The notes: a model not told the origin generated them from the sequence alone. Counted from the stretch's first letter, positions 23,020 through 34,474 are shown. The stretch is 64,000 nt of DNA from Excoecaria cochinchinensis (GCA_947683425.1 CANTUQ010000020.1:6513001-6577000), one strand, 5' to 3'. Translations and numbers: made by a program.

Positions 23020-24282
23020 CCAACCAGTCCCCAAACATTATCAGACACAGGGCAGAATTAGTTTACTGAATCTATATGCATTTTTGAACTACTAAATGAC
23101 ATTTTTAGACAAACTGATCTTCATACCAATTAATCCTCAAGATGTTATCTTTCTATTTACAAAATTTCAGATCATTTGGAACGAAAATAGGGGAGATATA
23201 CTCAAATTTCTCTACCCTGTTCCACAGACACACCTGATGATTTTTGCTACTGTAATGGGCGATTTTAAAATAGTTAAAGTCCGAATTAAATTATGGTTAC
23301 TTCTACAAAATTTTAGATACAGAGGTTGTGGTTCTAACCCAACTGGAATCATATATTTTGGAGTTGTAAAACTCAACTTATACTAAAACGAAGGACCAAA
23401 GGTCAATCTGACCCTCAAAAACAGAATTGCACTTTGAAGTTCAACAAGCTTCAAACCAACTCATTTGACACCATCAATTCACCAAATTTAATCCAAACCA
23501 TCACAACACATAAATTAACATATCAGAATACTCAATTCAGATATTAAGAATCATTAACACATAAATCAACAAACTAATTCCCAAACCTGAAAATTCCTTA
23601 GCTCTTATCACTTTGTTCCACTACTCCCAACCTTCTCTTTGCCCTTTGGATCGCGAGGAGGTTTAGCTAAACACAAACCCATCAAAAACACATAAAGAAC
23701 AAACCCTAGATTAAATTTAAACTATGATGTAGAAGAAGATGAAGAAGAAGATGAAGATATGCATTAAACTCACCAATTGTGCAAGAAGTGATCAATTTCC
23801 ACCACCAAAATTATAATCCAAGTTAGAGAAAACAAAAAGAAGAGCAAAGAAGAAGAAGGAGATGAGGAGGGGAGGAGGCTACGGGAAAATGAAGAGCAAA
23901 TTCTGCTCTTTCCATTTTCTATTTCTTTTTCTTTTTCTTTTCCTAACCCTAACACTTGTCACTTTCCTATTGGTGGAAACCAATCACTCACACCCAACAA
24001 CCATATACTACTCACACATTCACTCCCAACTTAAAACACCCTACTAATGTGTGAGTAAAGCACACAATCTTAACACCACTACTCACACCTTACAATAGTG
24101 TACTCATGCACATCCAAACTTAACCCAACTAATTCACACCCTAATAACATACATGCCACCACATGCTAATAAAACTCTTAAAACATGCATTTTTACCAAA
24201 ATACCCTTATGGCATGCCCAAAACACACAGTGCATGCACACACAAATAGGCTCATACTACCAGGAGCAAACGGGGTGTGACA

Positions 24283-24287
24283 GTTTT
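24283..24287. repeat. Target-site duplication of Tekay-C, right copy
   Basis: GTTTT, matching 13,819-13,823. Confidence 0.9.
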
Positions 24288-25764
24288 AGTCATGCACAAA
24301 AGACATAAGCTCACAAAAAAAAAAGAAAAAAGATAGGAGAAAAAGCAATGAAAAAGAAAAAAGGAAAAAAGAGAAAAAAGAAGTAGAGCTCAAGATAGCA
24401 ACCCCTTGATGAGTTTATGTGGTTATCTTTTTAACTTGTTTATTATTCTGAGCTTAATGACCTAAACTATTATCAAACCCAAAATCAAGAATACCTTTAT
24501 AGTACGCAATTGAGCTGAGAATGGTCCTCCCATCAGTCGACTAAATGTTACAGCCATTTTTCTCTAGCAACCTCATCCTCCTTTGATAGCCATTTACCTA
24601 AGCCTAACATTACAACCAAATTAAGACCTTTTGATTCTTGGTTCAGTCTTATCCAATTAGCAGAGATGACCTTCTAATAAGATTCGGTACGTAGGAAGAG
24701 GCATATGGTGTTTCTTGAGCTTCAAGCGGGGAGCCATAAGTGCATTTATGCATTTGAGTTAAGTCTCGTCCTCAACGTTGCATCTAGAATTTGCTTCAGA
24801 AAAAAAAAAGAGAGAAAAAAGAGCATCCTTTGAGTTGATTGATAACAGGAGTTTGATGATTTCAAGATTTATCCCGAGATTAGATGAAGTCTTATATTCT
24901 TTGAGTTAACGCCAAATAATGATCATGTGTCACGAAATCAAATTGAAACATATGCATTTATGCAATATTGATGTGGTCAGAGCAGTTTATTTTGCATACT
25001 CAAAATTGTCTAGTTTCGACAAAAGGTAGCAATTGTTACTATTTGCCCTCTGCTTTTCTCGCAACTCGGGCACTTTAGCTAATGCATTCTTCTGTCAACT
25101 GTGAAACAAATTCTACAGTACCTTCATGATAAGAATCAAGCTTATACAACCATGATCTAAGATGTAAGTGCATACCGATCACGCCTGAAAGGTTTTTGGC
25201 AACCGCTTCAGCCTCCTTTACAATCTGCAAAAAAAAAACAAAAAACAAAAAAAAAGAGAGCCGTTAGAAATGAAAACTGTAATTGGCGCTCTAAGCAAAA
25301 GTTAGGCAAAGGGATAGGGTGAAAATTTAGAAACAGGCAGTCTGTCCTTAAAAAAAAAAAGAGAAAAAAAAAGCTGCTGGATTGGGTTGGGTCCATTCTA
25401 GGCAAAAATAAGGCACAAGATTATGTGAAAATCCGCAAATGACGCATTTCCCACTAAGAAAAGCTAGTGTGAAAATCCATATGGGGCGCACTACCTTCAA
25501 AAAAAATGACTACAAGTATTAGATGAGAACCTTACAATCCCAAAGACATGAAATTCAAAAGCAGCTTCCAAAGGGCATCGATTATATCGCAAATTGCAGC
25601 CAAACCGGTTATCATCTCTAATTCCACTTAGATGAATTCTTATCATGCATTTTTGCATAACCCATGCATTTCACATGCATGCTCACTATTTTTCCTGCAT
25701 ATTTGGTTTTTCCATTTTTGCATTAAGAGAGATTCGATGCGGACACCGATAAAAGGCGAGTGAT

Positions 25765-25930
25765 GACATCAATCCAAACATCAATTCAAGCATCAATCCA
25801 AGCATCAACCAAAGACCTCTCAGGGGGCAACCAACCAAAAGGACATCAATCCAAACATCAGTTCAAGCATCAATCCAGGCATCAACCACAGACCACTCAG
25901 GGGGAAACCAACCAAAAGGCTCTCAAGGGG
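25765..25930 (+). repeat. Imperfect direct duplication with CATCAATCCAA units
   Basis: Short units such as CATCAATCCAAACATCA and AAGCATCAATCCA repeat inside two larger copies of about 80 bp (from about 25,768 and 25,847), each ending CTCAGGGGG. Confidence 0.6.
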
Positions 25931-25939
25931 CACCACCTC

Positions 25940-26520
25940 AAATCTCAGAAGGGTTAGCATGATAGCGGCACTACTATTCTACGGAAGGTTAGCACGACCA
26001 CGGCACTACCACTTCAGAAGGGTTAGCACAATGACGGCACTACCACTCCATGGAGGGTTAGCACGATCACGGCATTACCACTTCAAATCTCATAAGGGTT
26101 AGCATGATGGCAGCACTAGCACTCCACGGAAGGTTAGCACAACCACGGCATTACCACTTCAAAGAGTTAGCACGATGACGGCACTACCACTCCACGGAGG
26201 GTTAGCATGATCACGGCACTACCGCTTCACATCTCAAAAGGGTTAGCATGATGGCGGCACTACCATTCCACTGAAGGTTAGCATGACCATGGCACTACTA
26301 CATCAGAAGGGTTAGCCCGATGATGGCACTACCACTTTACAGAGGGTTAGCACGATCGCGGCACTACCACTTCAAATCTCAGAAGGGTTAGCATATCGGC
26401 GGCACTACCATTTTACGGAAGGTTAGCACGACCACGGCTCTACCACTTCAGAAGGGTTAGCACGATAACGGTATTACCACTCCACGGAGGGTTATCATGA
26501 TCACGGCACTACCACTTCAA
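25940..26520 (+). repeat. GGGTTAGCACGATNACGGCACTACCACT minisatellite
   Basis: At least 15 irregular units, each carrying GGTTAGCA, GGCACTACCA and a short variable joint, with a higher-order period of about four units marked by TTCAAATCTCA. It occupies the same slot before the polypurine tract as the unrelated arrays in Tat-1 and Tat-2. Confidence 0.85.
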
Positions 26521-26651
26521 CAAAGGACAACATGCTGACAAGCTGGCAACAACCACCACAACAAAATCGTTCAGTCTGGAAAGACAGCCGCATCAGGTAC
26601 GCGCTTCTTTCCCTTTTTTGATTTTGGCTCACCTAGACACCCATGCACTAG

Positions 26652-26675
26652 CCCCCCCCCCCCCCCCCCCCCCCC
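26652..26675. repeat. Poly(C) tract of 24
   Basis: Unbroken run of 24 C residues, four bases before the polypurine-tract feature of Tat-3. The corresponding place in Tat-2 has no C run. Confidence 0.85.
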
Positions 26676-26679
26676 TCCC

Positions 26680-26694
26680 AAAATTGGGGGCAAC
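26680..26694 (+). other. Polypurine tract of Tat-3
   Basis: AAAATTGGGGGCAAC directly before the LTR start TGTAGACACCGG. Tat-1 and Tat-2 have AAAACTGGGGGCAAC. Confidence 0.75.
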
Positions 26695-27942
26695 TGTAGA
26701 CACCGGATCCCGAGGAAGCCTAGATCAGGATTACCCAATAATAAAATTAAGTGTGCCTGTTTATAGGCAAAAATGAAAGTTGGAAGTGATGATTTTCTTG
26801 TCAAATTGATTTATTAAAAATAAATAAAAATGGGTTTTAAAAATATTTTTAAAAAATTATTTTAAGAAAAAAAGTGAGTTTTGAAATGATAGTGTTTTAG
26901 CAAAAATTTTAAAAAAATATTCGCGAGTATCGGCCTGTAGCAGCGCGCTGGGCAATACCCGCGTCGCTCAGGCAGGGCGTCGCTCACGTGCGCGCCTAGC
27001 ACGCTGTTGCGCGCGGCGATGCCCATCGGGAGCGTCGACGGGCGTCGCTCACCCCTAACGCGGCCCTGTCGCTCCCCAGTAGCCCTTTGGGCATTTTTGG
27101 GCTATTTTTAATGGTTTTTACTCATTTTTTTTAGAATTTAATTTTAAAATCCTTTTGTCTTCTAACCCTTCAAATTCTTCAGTTTTTGGGTTTAATTGGG
27201 AATTAAATTAATTTAATTTATTAATTAAAAAATTGATTTATTTTGAGGTATCAAGGGTTTTTTGAGAGAGAATTGGGGGGATTTTTCTTAAGAAAAACTG
27301 GTTTTCTCTCTTCTTTTTCTTCTTCTTCTTCTTTTTTCTTCTTCAAGAACAAGTTCCCCAAGTATTTTTAATTTTTTAAGTTAATTCTTGAGATAAATAA
27401 ATTAATTATTTGTTCTTGTGAGTTTTCTTACTTTTTTTCTATAATTTTTCCTTAAGACAAATAAAATAATTATTTGTTCTTGGGATAAAATTTTGTTATA
27501 TATTTTATTTTTATAAATCAAGACAAGGAAATATATCATCTATTTTCATTCATCAAACCAAAATTTGAGGGTAAGCATTCTAGGCTTCATCTTTTATTTT
27601 ATTTTTGTTTTAATTTTTGTTTACAATTAACTAGTTATTATGTTTTCCTCAAAAAAAAAAAACTAGTTATTATGTAAATTTTTAAATCTTTTGTTATTTT
27701 TTAATTTGTTCATGTGATTTAGCCATAGATTTAATATTTTTAACATATTTTATTTTATTCTTGCATATTTATTTGATTGTTCATTTTTGTTGTTATTTTC
27801 ATTTTTTTTATTATTATTATCATCTCTTTTATTCATATGTTATTATTATTATTAGTATTATTATTTAACATGCTTCAACATGTTTTGTTTTTTTATTTCT
27901 TGCTTGGTTATTCATCTTCCTTATTATTAATTGTTCATCTTC

Positions 27943-27943
<1 letters not shown>

Positions 27944-28026
<83 letters not shown>
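27944..28026 (+). repeat. TTA microsatellite 1
   Basis: About 28 uninterrupted TTA units within the Tat-3 LTR. Confidence 0.95.
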
Positions 28027-28121
28027 TTATCATCATCATCATCATCATTAGTATTATTATTATCATTATCATTATTATTACTATTATTATTACCGTTATT
28101 GTTACTCTTATCATTATTATA

Positions 28122-28203
<82 letters not shown>
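28122..28203 (+). repeat. TTA microsatellite 2
   Basis: About 27 uninterrupted TTA/ATT units, separated from the first by about 95 bp of impure ATT/ATC repeat including a CAT run. Confidence 0.95.
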
Positions 28204-28204
<1 letters not shown>

Positions 28205-29192
28205 TTGCTTATAGTTATTATTATTTGTTATTGTTATCATTATTATTATTTTTATCATTTATGCCTTTTATGCATGTTGAATGGTTAATATGTTAAGTTA
28301 CATATTTTTATTATGTCATTTGATTGATTTGTCATATATGATGCATTTTTATTTTATTTATTTCAATTCATTTTTACATGTTATATGTTTAAATTCATTT
28401 TTTTATTACTAACATCAATTTTATTTGTTTTTTTATTTCAATATTTATTTTTATGTGTGAACTTTTCCAATGGCAAATGGGAGCCCATGGAGATTTGAAG
28501 ACACCATTTTGGTGGGATTTGTCATATTTTAATATTTTTAGTATTTTTCATTAATTTGCTTTTATTTGTTTTTATTATGTAATATGTAATAAATTTATTT
28601 ATTTTTATGTAAGTTAATTAAAAGTCACGCAAAAAGTTTTATATTAATAAATTGGGACTTTTTCTAATAAAATGGGACCAATATCCTAATTTTAACCCAT
28701 AAAAACTCACTTTTAAAAAGAATAGTTAATTTTCTCAAAATGGGATCACTCATCCCGATTTTATTGATAAACACCAAAAATAGCTCTTCGATCTTTTCTA
28801 AGTGAAAATGAGGGAACCAATGTTCCTAATTAGCGTCCCGATTTATATATGATATCTTTTATTTTATTCTTGTTGTGTAGTACTTATTTCGAGCCCTTGT
28901 AATTAATTTTGGGGCAATTCTATTCTTTTATTTATTTATCCCTTTTTATTTTGGGAGATTGTTATGTCCCATTTTTTTCACTTGTAATTTTTTATCACAT
29001 TCTTTATTACTTTCTTTATTACTTTTCCAAAAATACTTGAAATGCGCTTTAAATTTATTGCATGATCGCGTGAGATGAGAGATGGAATTTCAATTACTAA
29101 AATCTCATTTATAACTTAACTTAAGGCATTAATAAGAGAGAAGTTCCGAACACCTTCTCTAGTTTAAGACCCCCGCGGTTAGACGAACTTTC

Positions 29193-29222
29193 CCAATTTT
29201 TTGTAAATTGGTTGGCGACTCC
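29193..29222 (+). other. U5 hairpin plus primer-site core copy (Tat-3)
   Basis: Seven-pair stem CCAATTT/AAATTGG, one base, then TGGCGACTCC, the first ten bases of the Tat primer-binding site. Tat-2 has a different stem in the same place. Confidence 0.55.
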
Positions 29223-29394
29223 AAAATACCTCAAAGGTGCCTAAAGGTTTCATGGGATTAGATGATCTTTCCAGTGTTCTACTGGAAAGAGGTGTCCAAA
29301 ATTTCTCATGATTGCCCAAGATCAAAAAACGCAAACCCCTATCGGGCCCTAAAAGCAGGCATCCCGGGAACCGGTCGGGTACGCGCGCGTCACA

Positions 29395-30167
29395 CCGATT
29401 TACCATTTACTCAAACATACAACACATGCATTTCTCATAAATTACACAAACTCGGCATACCTTTACCACCTAATATAATTACTAACTCAACTCACACATG
29501 CAATCAAATTAAAAAGGCACACGATCCCTACCTCTATGGAAACAGTTGAACTCTCCTCTTTGACTTCACACTTTCTCCTTGCCTTTCTCCTTCCTTTTAT
29601 CTAATGCTTCTTGCACAAATCCAATAACACACTTAATCAAATATTTCATACAATCTCAAAATAAAGAGCAGAATGAGTAGAAGAAGATCACACTAATCCA
29701 ATTTGTACTAACCTTCTTAGCTCACACGAAAAACAATTTCAAACCATCCAATTCAAATCAAACTCTAAATAAACTAAATGGAAGAGAAGAACAAAAGTTC
29801 AAAATGCTAAATTAAAGAACAAAAGAACCAAGAGAGAGGAAGAGGTGGCCGAACCACACATGCTAATTTGAGATAGCTTCTGTATTCCAAAAGTCCTTAT
29901 ATATGCATGCAAAGTGGGGTGTTGGCAACACTTGCATTCCACACGTGGAATGCACCCACTAACTTACCAAAACCCCTCAAATGGTCCTTGGTAAAGCTCC
30001 CAATCAGTCCCCTCAACTCAATTTCTTTCTTCAAATACTTAAACTCCCTCTCTCTCTTCAATGATGTCCTTGATAACTCATACATTCACTCTTAGCCCAA
30101 TTTTTATAGTACCCTTACCATACAATTATACCATAAATCCTCCTAGATTATAATTCGGGTTGTTACA
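29395..30167 (-). repeat. Probable LTR piece, family unknown, cut by Tat-3
   Basis: On the minus strand it begins TGTAACAACCCGAATT at 30,167, a typical LTR start, and carries a TATA box (GCATATATAAGG near 29,900) followed by a pyrimidine-rich leader with GGCCGAACC. It stops where the Tat-3 LTR begins. No coding part or partner is visible. Confidence 0.4.
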
Positions 30168-31615
30168 TTCATTTTATGTCATCATACTTAATAAATAATA
30201 AAAATATGCACTAATACTTCCATGCATACCATTCAGCCCAACCAACATCTTTATTCTCAAATTTGTTCTTTACTCATTTATCATTAATTAAGCTAAACTA
30301 CACCTTAATTAACATGTTTATACAATTAATTTGTATTAAATCATAAAATATACCTAAGTATACCTTAGTATTCCATTCGGCCTCCATTATGTCCATAGCA
30401 TATAATTCATTTCTTCTTGTTTTGAGCATTCAAATCATCATTTTCAACATCCCTAAACATGTTTATAAGGTTTATTTCAATTTAACATGCATTTATCACA
30501 CACATTCCATACAAATATAACCGAACATCAAACTAAATCAATGGAAATGGATGGATTTTGTAACCACTAACCAAAAATCCTTGCTCTACGCTTCGCAGGC
30601 TTTCTTTTCTTTGCCTTTACCCCTTGAATAACCTTCCTCACCTTAATTTCCTAATAATGGCCGAATTTACTACCTAAAGAAACCATGGTTATTTTGCTTT
30701 CTTTTTGCAATATAATTAAATAAACATAATTTACATACCCTAAATTACTTATCTTAACCCTTGAACCAATTTAAAAACATCAATTTCTCTTACATCAAAT
30801 TTGTGCCCTAACTTTCAATCCTTGATTTTTCCCACTTCTATCCCTTCAAATGAACTCTAAAGACTATTATTAGATTGTAAAGGAACTAAAATTTGATTTG
30901 GAGGCTTGGATTTAGGGAGAAATATGAGAAGAAATGAAGAAATTTGGTGGAGGAATAGAATGAGGGAATTCGGCCAAGAGAGGAGGAAGAGAAGCTGCTT
31001 ATTTTTTGAAGATTTCTCTAGAGAAATATGATATTTTGGGTTTATATAGGAGGTTTGTTGGCCTGGAGTTGGTCCAACCAATTCAATCCCATTTTTGACA
31101 TTATGGCCCATTAAGCAACTCTAAATTATTTATCTCACTTTTCAAGCTCAATTTTTACCAAAATTAATTCCATTATTCTTAAAATATATAATTAAGCCTC
31201 CATATAAATTTTTAACTCAATCGGAGTCCATTTTAGTTTCAGTTCACTAAAATCTGTCCGATTAGACAATTTTTAATATTACAGCAAATTTTTTTTTTTC
31301 ACTATCAAAAATTTTCAAATATTATTCTAAGTTTATCTATACCTTCAAATAAATTTTTAGAGGTCCTTTCTATTTTCAAAAGCCCGATCAAACCTAAAGT
31401 CAACCTAATTACTATTTGAACCGAGCCATTTTTAACTTTTAGAGACCTATTTGACCTCATTTTTACTCCAAATTTTACCTCGGACTCGTCATGACTAGTA
31501 TTTTTTGATTGTCAAATAAAAGATTTTTGTTTCTACGGTTTAATTTTTAGCCCAAGTGCACTATTCACATTTGGGAAATACTATTTATGACTAACCCGGT
31601 ATTTAGGCCGTTACA
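30168..31615 (-). repeat. Second probable LTR, family unknown
   Basis: On the minus strand it begins TGTAACGGCCTAAATACCGG at 31,615. It has CCTATATAAACCC near 31,050 and a leader rich in TTCTTC and CTCTCTTGGCCGAATTC. This resembles a Ty3/gypsy solo LTR layout. The 3' boundary is unclear, and 30,168 is only where the next LTR-like start lies. Confidence 0.4.
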
Positions 31616-31981
31616 CATCAACTCTTAAAGAAAGCACTAAATGATAAGTCTAAAAATAATAAAAACTAAGAGAGTTTTTGGGAGATTGGACTTTTTTTAG
31701 TAGATTGGATTGATAGATCAAACCTTAATCCTTAAAAATAATAAAATAAGGTTAGTACCTAAGTGGGTCTCAAAAGCAAGCGCGCCAAAACTTAAGTTAG
31801 TCTGGAAACTGAACATAATGCTCTCGAAGAAAGAGATAGTTTTAGAGAGTAGAGAAGAACATAACCTTTTAGAGGTTGTATAAGCCTTCTATTTATAGGC
31901 ATTAAGTATCTTTGACTTATAGTTAAGCACATAAGTTAATTGACCAGGGAGGTTAGTTGCTTATAGAGTTCAACTTATAAC
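31616..31981. other. Unassigned AT-rich flank of Tat-2
   Basis: Target sequence into which Tat-2 inserted; it resumes at 47,318. I see no gene in it. Confidence 0.4.
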
Positions 31982-31986
31982 CCTAC
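31982..31986. repeat. Target-site duplication of Tat-2, left copy
   Basis: CCTAC, identical to 47,313-47,317. Confidence 0.92.
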
Positions 31987-32179
31987 TGTAAGCACCGTGT
32001 CCCGGAGAGGTCCGGATCAGAGGTTACCCTATGATGAAATCAGTATCCGAGCCTGTATAAATGGTTTGGATTTGGGGGTTTTAGTCCCGCGTTCCACGAG
32101 AAGTGAGTCTTTTTACCCTTCATAGGCAGAGGGGGAGAAAACAGGGGATTTTCGAGTCAAAAGGCATATTTCCCTCCAC

Positions 32180-32408
32180 AGACGACCAGCCCGTCTGTGA
32201 AGCCAGCCCGTTGCTTAGGGTCACCGACGGCTTGTCGTATTTTTTGACACCCGTCAGAAAATCACTGCCACTGTCAGAGCGCCGCCTGGTTTCCCGGAGC
32301 ACGCAACCTTTCCGACGCCCGTCGGTGGATGTGGCAGGGCCATCGGACGAATCCTTGTGTCAGAAGGATTCTTCCGACGCCCGCCTCCATCCACCGACGC
32401 CCGTCGGT
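32180..32408. promoter_or_regulatory. U3 cluster of CCGACG/CGTCGG inverted repeats (Tat-2 5' LTR)
   Basis: CCGACGCCCGTCGGT occurs at about 32,310 and 32,394 with several half-sites between, just upstream of the TATA box. It is a candidate binding array for a host factor or an element protein. It also offers many CpG sites for silencing. Confidence 0.5.
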
Positions 32409-32419
32409 CGTGTCTGGCT

Positions 32420-32426
32420 TATAAAA
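32420..32426 (+). promoter_or_regulatory. TATA box of the Tat-2 5' LTR
   Basis: GGCTTATAAAAGCTCC, repeated at 46,143 in the 3' LTR. It would start the genomic RNA about 30 bases downstream. Confidence 0.7.
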
Positions 32427-33431
32427 GCTCCGGATTTTTACTAGAAAAGGATTCCAAAATTTTTGAAGAGGGGAAACTCTGCCCAAATTCAAGCATATTT
32501 TCTCTCTCTTCCAGCAAACACATTTCATAAAGAAATTTCTTTCAAAAGAGGATCAAATCCATCAAAAGGGACTAAAAACTAATTAGTTTTCCTTAGATTT
32601 TGATTCCAAAGACAATCTTTTGAAGGGTTGAGGAGGAAATAATCTGTTTTCCTTTTTTGATCCTTCATCTTGCTTTTCGTGGAACACGCGGGGCTCTAAT
32701 CAACACAAGAATCTCACCCAAAGCGATTATATTAGGGTAAATATTCCGAATTCTTTCTTCGTATCATTTAATATTTATACTTTATTCGTTGATTTTTTCA
32801 ACTTTGTCATTATACTTCCCTATTTTGACTCTCTTTATATGATTTTATGACAAAACCTCCTTTTTGGCTTTGAAAGGAGTTTTTTTTTTCTATTTTTTTC
32901 GGAGACAGTGGTGACCGACGGGTCATCTCCATCACCGACGCCCGTCGGTCACCCTACCTACAGACGCCCTCTTTTTGAGTGACAAACGAGCATATCGGTT
33001 ATCTTGACTGATGCCCGTCGGTCACCTAAAAAAGGCCGTCGGTGGGTTCTGTCTCTACCCCTTTAAATTACTTTTCGTCTTTTTCAAGTCCTTTTGGCTT
33101 CCTATATATTAACTTTAGGTATATTGACATCTTTTAACTTTCTATGAGTGTATATTGATTCTCTTGGACTATCCCGAGCTTGAGCGGCTATCTACCATAT
33201 TCGGAGGATTTCGTCCAGTTTAGTTTCCTAACCCTCTTGATTATTTCCTTCATTTGTTATTCATTGATTATTTTATGTATATGGATATAATCCTTTCATA
33301 TCTCGTTAATGTATAAAAATGACTCAATGTTTTATATTCAATAAAATGAGGTTTACCTTCCAAGACCCCTCTGGCTGGCCCAAAATGGATACAAAGCGTA
33401 GTCTTAGGCTCTCCGAGGTGAGAGAAACTTT

Positions 33432-33457
33432 CCCAATGTTCTATTGGGTGGCGACTC
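33432..33457 (+). other. U5 hairpin plus primer-site core copy (Tat-2 5' LTR)
   Basis: CCCAAT/ATTGGG stem with a five-base loop, immediately followed by TGGCGACTC, which repeats the first nine bases of the primer-binding site 143 bases downstream. Confidence 0.6.
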
Positions 33458-33591
33458 TATGAAACATCCTTGTTGCCCAATATAGACGCACTTGCGATTT
33501 ATTGCAAGCTGTCAACGGACCCACAAATGCCCCGATCGCCCTCAAGCGGGCGGTCCCATGGGCGGCCGCGGGGATCCGGCATGCGTCACAG

Positions 33592-33609
33592 TGGCGACTC
33601 CGCTGGGGA
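33592..33609 (+). other. Primer-binding site of Tat-2 (tRNA-Arg)
   Basis: TGGCGACTCCGCTGGGGA, one base after the LTR, complementary to the 3' end of plant tRNA-Arg(ACG) including CCA. Use of tRNA-Arg is typical of Ogre/Tat elements. Confidence 0.88.
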
Positions 33610-34474
33610 CGTTTATGGTTCGAGATTTTGATTTGAAAATACCTCGTTTAACATTTATGATTAAAATTTAATTCATAAATTCGCTCTCTCTCGAAATTAC
33701 ATTCGCATATCATTAGAGCCTTAGAATATGCTAGTTTGGTCCCTCTTTTAGCCCCGGTGCGTTCCTGAAGCACGACCTTATTTTCACTCAATTTGGGGAA
33801 GTGTTAAGGATAATCACCAGCCCAAGCCACGTACCTCAAATGGTATATCAAAATGATGTCCCGATCGGTCGTAATGCTCGTGATGAGCTAGACCTGTCGG
33901 CAGGGATCATGCTTGGGTAGCCTTAAAGAAACATCTCCCTTGTTCAAAGCTCATGTAATGGCCGTAGTTACTTTCCACAGATAAAATGAACCCTAATTCA
34001 ATGCTTGCTGTATGGATCCTCATGTATTGGGTGAGTCCAGATGTCTCACTTGGTAACCTGACCAAAGGCTATCATGCCCCGGTAGGGCCATGTCAAAATT
34101 TATGGAACGTCCAAATACGTGACGATCATTATCCATCCGCTTGTACATTAGCATAGGAGTGTCATGCTGCCGATTTTTCGCCGAGCACCATGCGTGTCCA
34201 TCGGGTCCCTCGTTGACCCCTGGGCTAATCCCACCTAGGAAAGAGACTGCACGCCCACGTGTGTGGGAGAAATAAGGGTGGAAGGACCTACCTGCTTGCT
34301 TGTGCTCTGTGAATGTTGCATATCACGACCGTGCATTAGACCTGCATTTCACGCATCATGTCTAACGCCTTGTGCCTACAGCCATCATAGATCTTCCCAG
34401 GTGGACTAGATCACCAACCGGACGACTGATCTGAGTTCCCACATCTGAGCTGTCAGATAGAGAGGGTCTACCAG
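33610..34474 (+). other. Tat-2 leader and gag deletion junction
   Basis: Untranslated leader with no ORF. At 34,474/34,475 it passes directly into the KPGHKDNEFC part of gag. Tat-1 has at least 55 further gag residues before that point, so Tat-2 has lost most of gag. Confidence 0.6.

Larger units (their letters stand above)
13824..24282 (-). mobile_element. Tekay-C: near-complete chromovirus (Ty3/gypsy)
   Basis: A 10,459-bp element with LTRs of 2,869 and 2,878 bp, an initiator-Met primer site, a polypurine tract, a perfect 5-bp TSD and a single gag-pol frame ending in a chromodomain. The long LTRs plus this primer place it in the Tekay (Del) group; this is knowledge of the family. Counting by eye, the LTRs differ at about 30 positions plus two or three small indels, near 1%, so the insertion is recent. 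It sits between two Tat-derived stretches and probably interrupts Tat-3. Confidence 0.95.
21405..24282 (-). repeat. 5' LTR of Tekay-C
   Basis: Same structure as 13,824-16,692, with a 12-bp GAAGAAGAAGAT-type expansion near 23,733. Its end at 21,405 (TGTTACA) is followed by the primer site. It drives gag-pol transcription leftward. Confidence 0.95.
24288..26694 (+). mobile_element. Tat-3 internal 3' region (non-coding relic)
   Basis: No credible ORF. A-rich runs occur at 24,308-24,380, 24,800 and 25,225-25,375. The stretch 25,377-25,508 matches the ORF-A intron area of Tat-2 (40,618-40,745), including two copies of GTGTGAAAATCC-like text. A block near 24,845 (AACAGGAGTTTGATGATTTC) resembles the sequence after pol in Tat-2 (39,797). 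ORF-A and ORF-S coding sequence is not recognisable, so this copy lost or never had them. Confidence 0.65.
26695..29394 (+). repeat. 3' LTR of Tat-3
   Basis: A 2,700-bp LTR beginning TGTAGACACCGGATCCCG and ending GCGCGTCACA. It is related to the Tat-2 LTR at both ends and through the U5 hairpin plus TGGCGACTCC motif (29,193-29,222). It differs by a CG-rich block (26,930-27,080, with GTCGACGGGCGTCGCTCAC) and two long TTA microsatellites. No partner LTR or TSD is visible in the window. Confidence 0.8.
31987..33590 (+). repeat. 5' LTR of Tat-2
   Basis: Begins TGTAAGCACCGTGTCCCG and ends ATGCGTCACA. U3 is CG-rich with CCGACG..CGTCGG inverted repeats, TATAAAA is at 32,420-32,426, a further motif cluster is at 32,918-33,044 in the transcribed part, and the U5 hairpin is at 33,432. 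Confidence 0.95.

Noticed and set aside
25940..26520. CRISPR-like array
   Set aside because: Units are irregular, lack a constant repeat with unique spacers, and lie in a plant retrotransposon 3' UTR.
27777..28296. Long poly-Tyr and poly-Ile open frames
   Set aside because: They are produced only by the TTA/ATT microsatellites in the Tat-3 LTR.
32103..32444. 113-codon ORF in the Tat-2 LTR
   Set aside because: Lies in CG-rich U3; it is interrupted in the 3' LTR and absent from the Tat-1 LTR.
33592..33609. tRNA gene
   Set aside because: Only complementary to a tRNA 3' end directly after an LTR; it is a primer-binding site.
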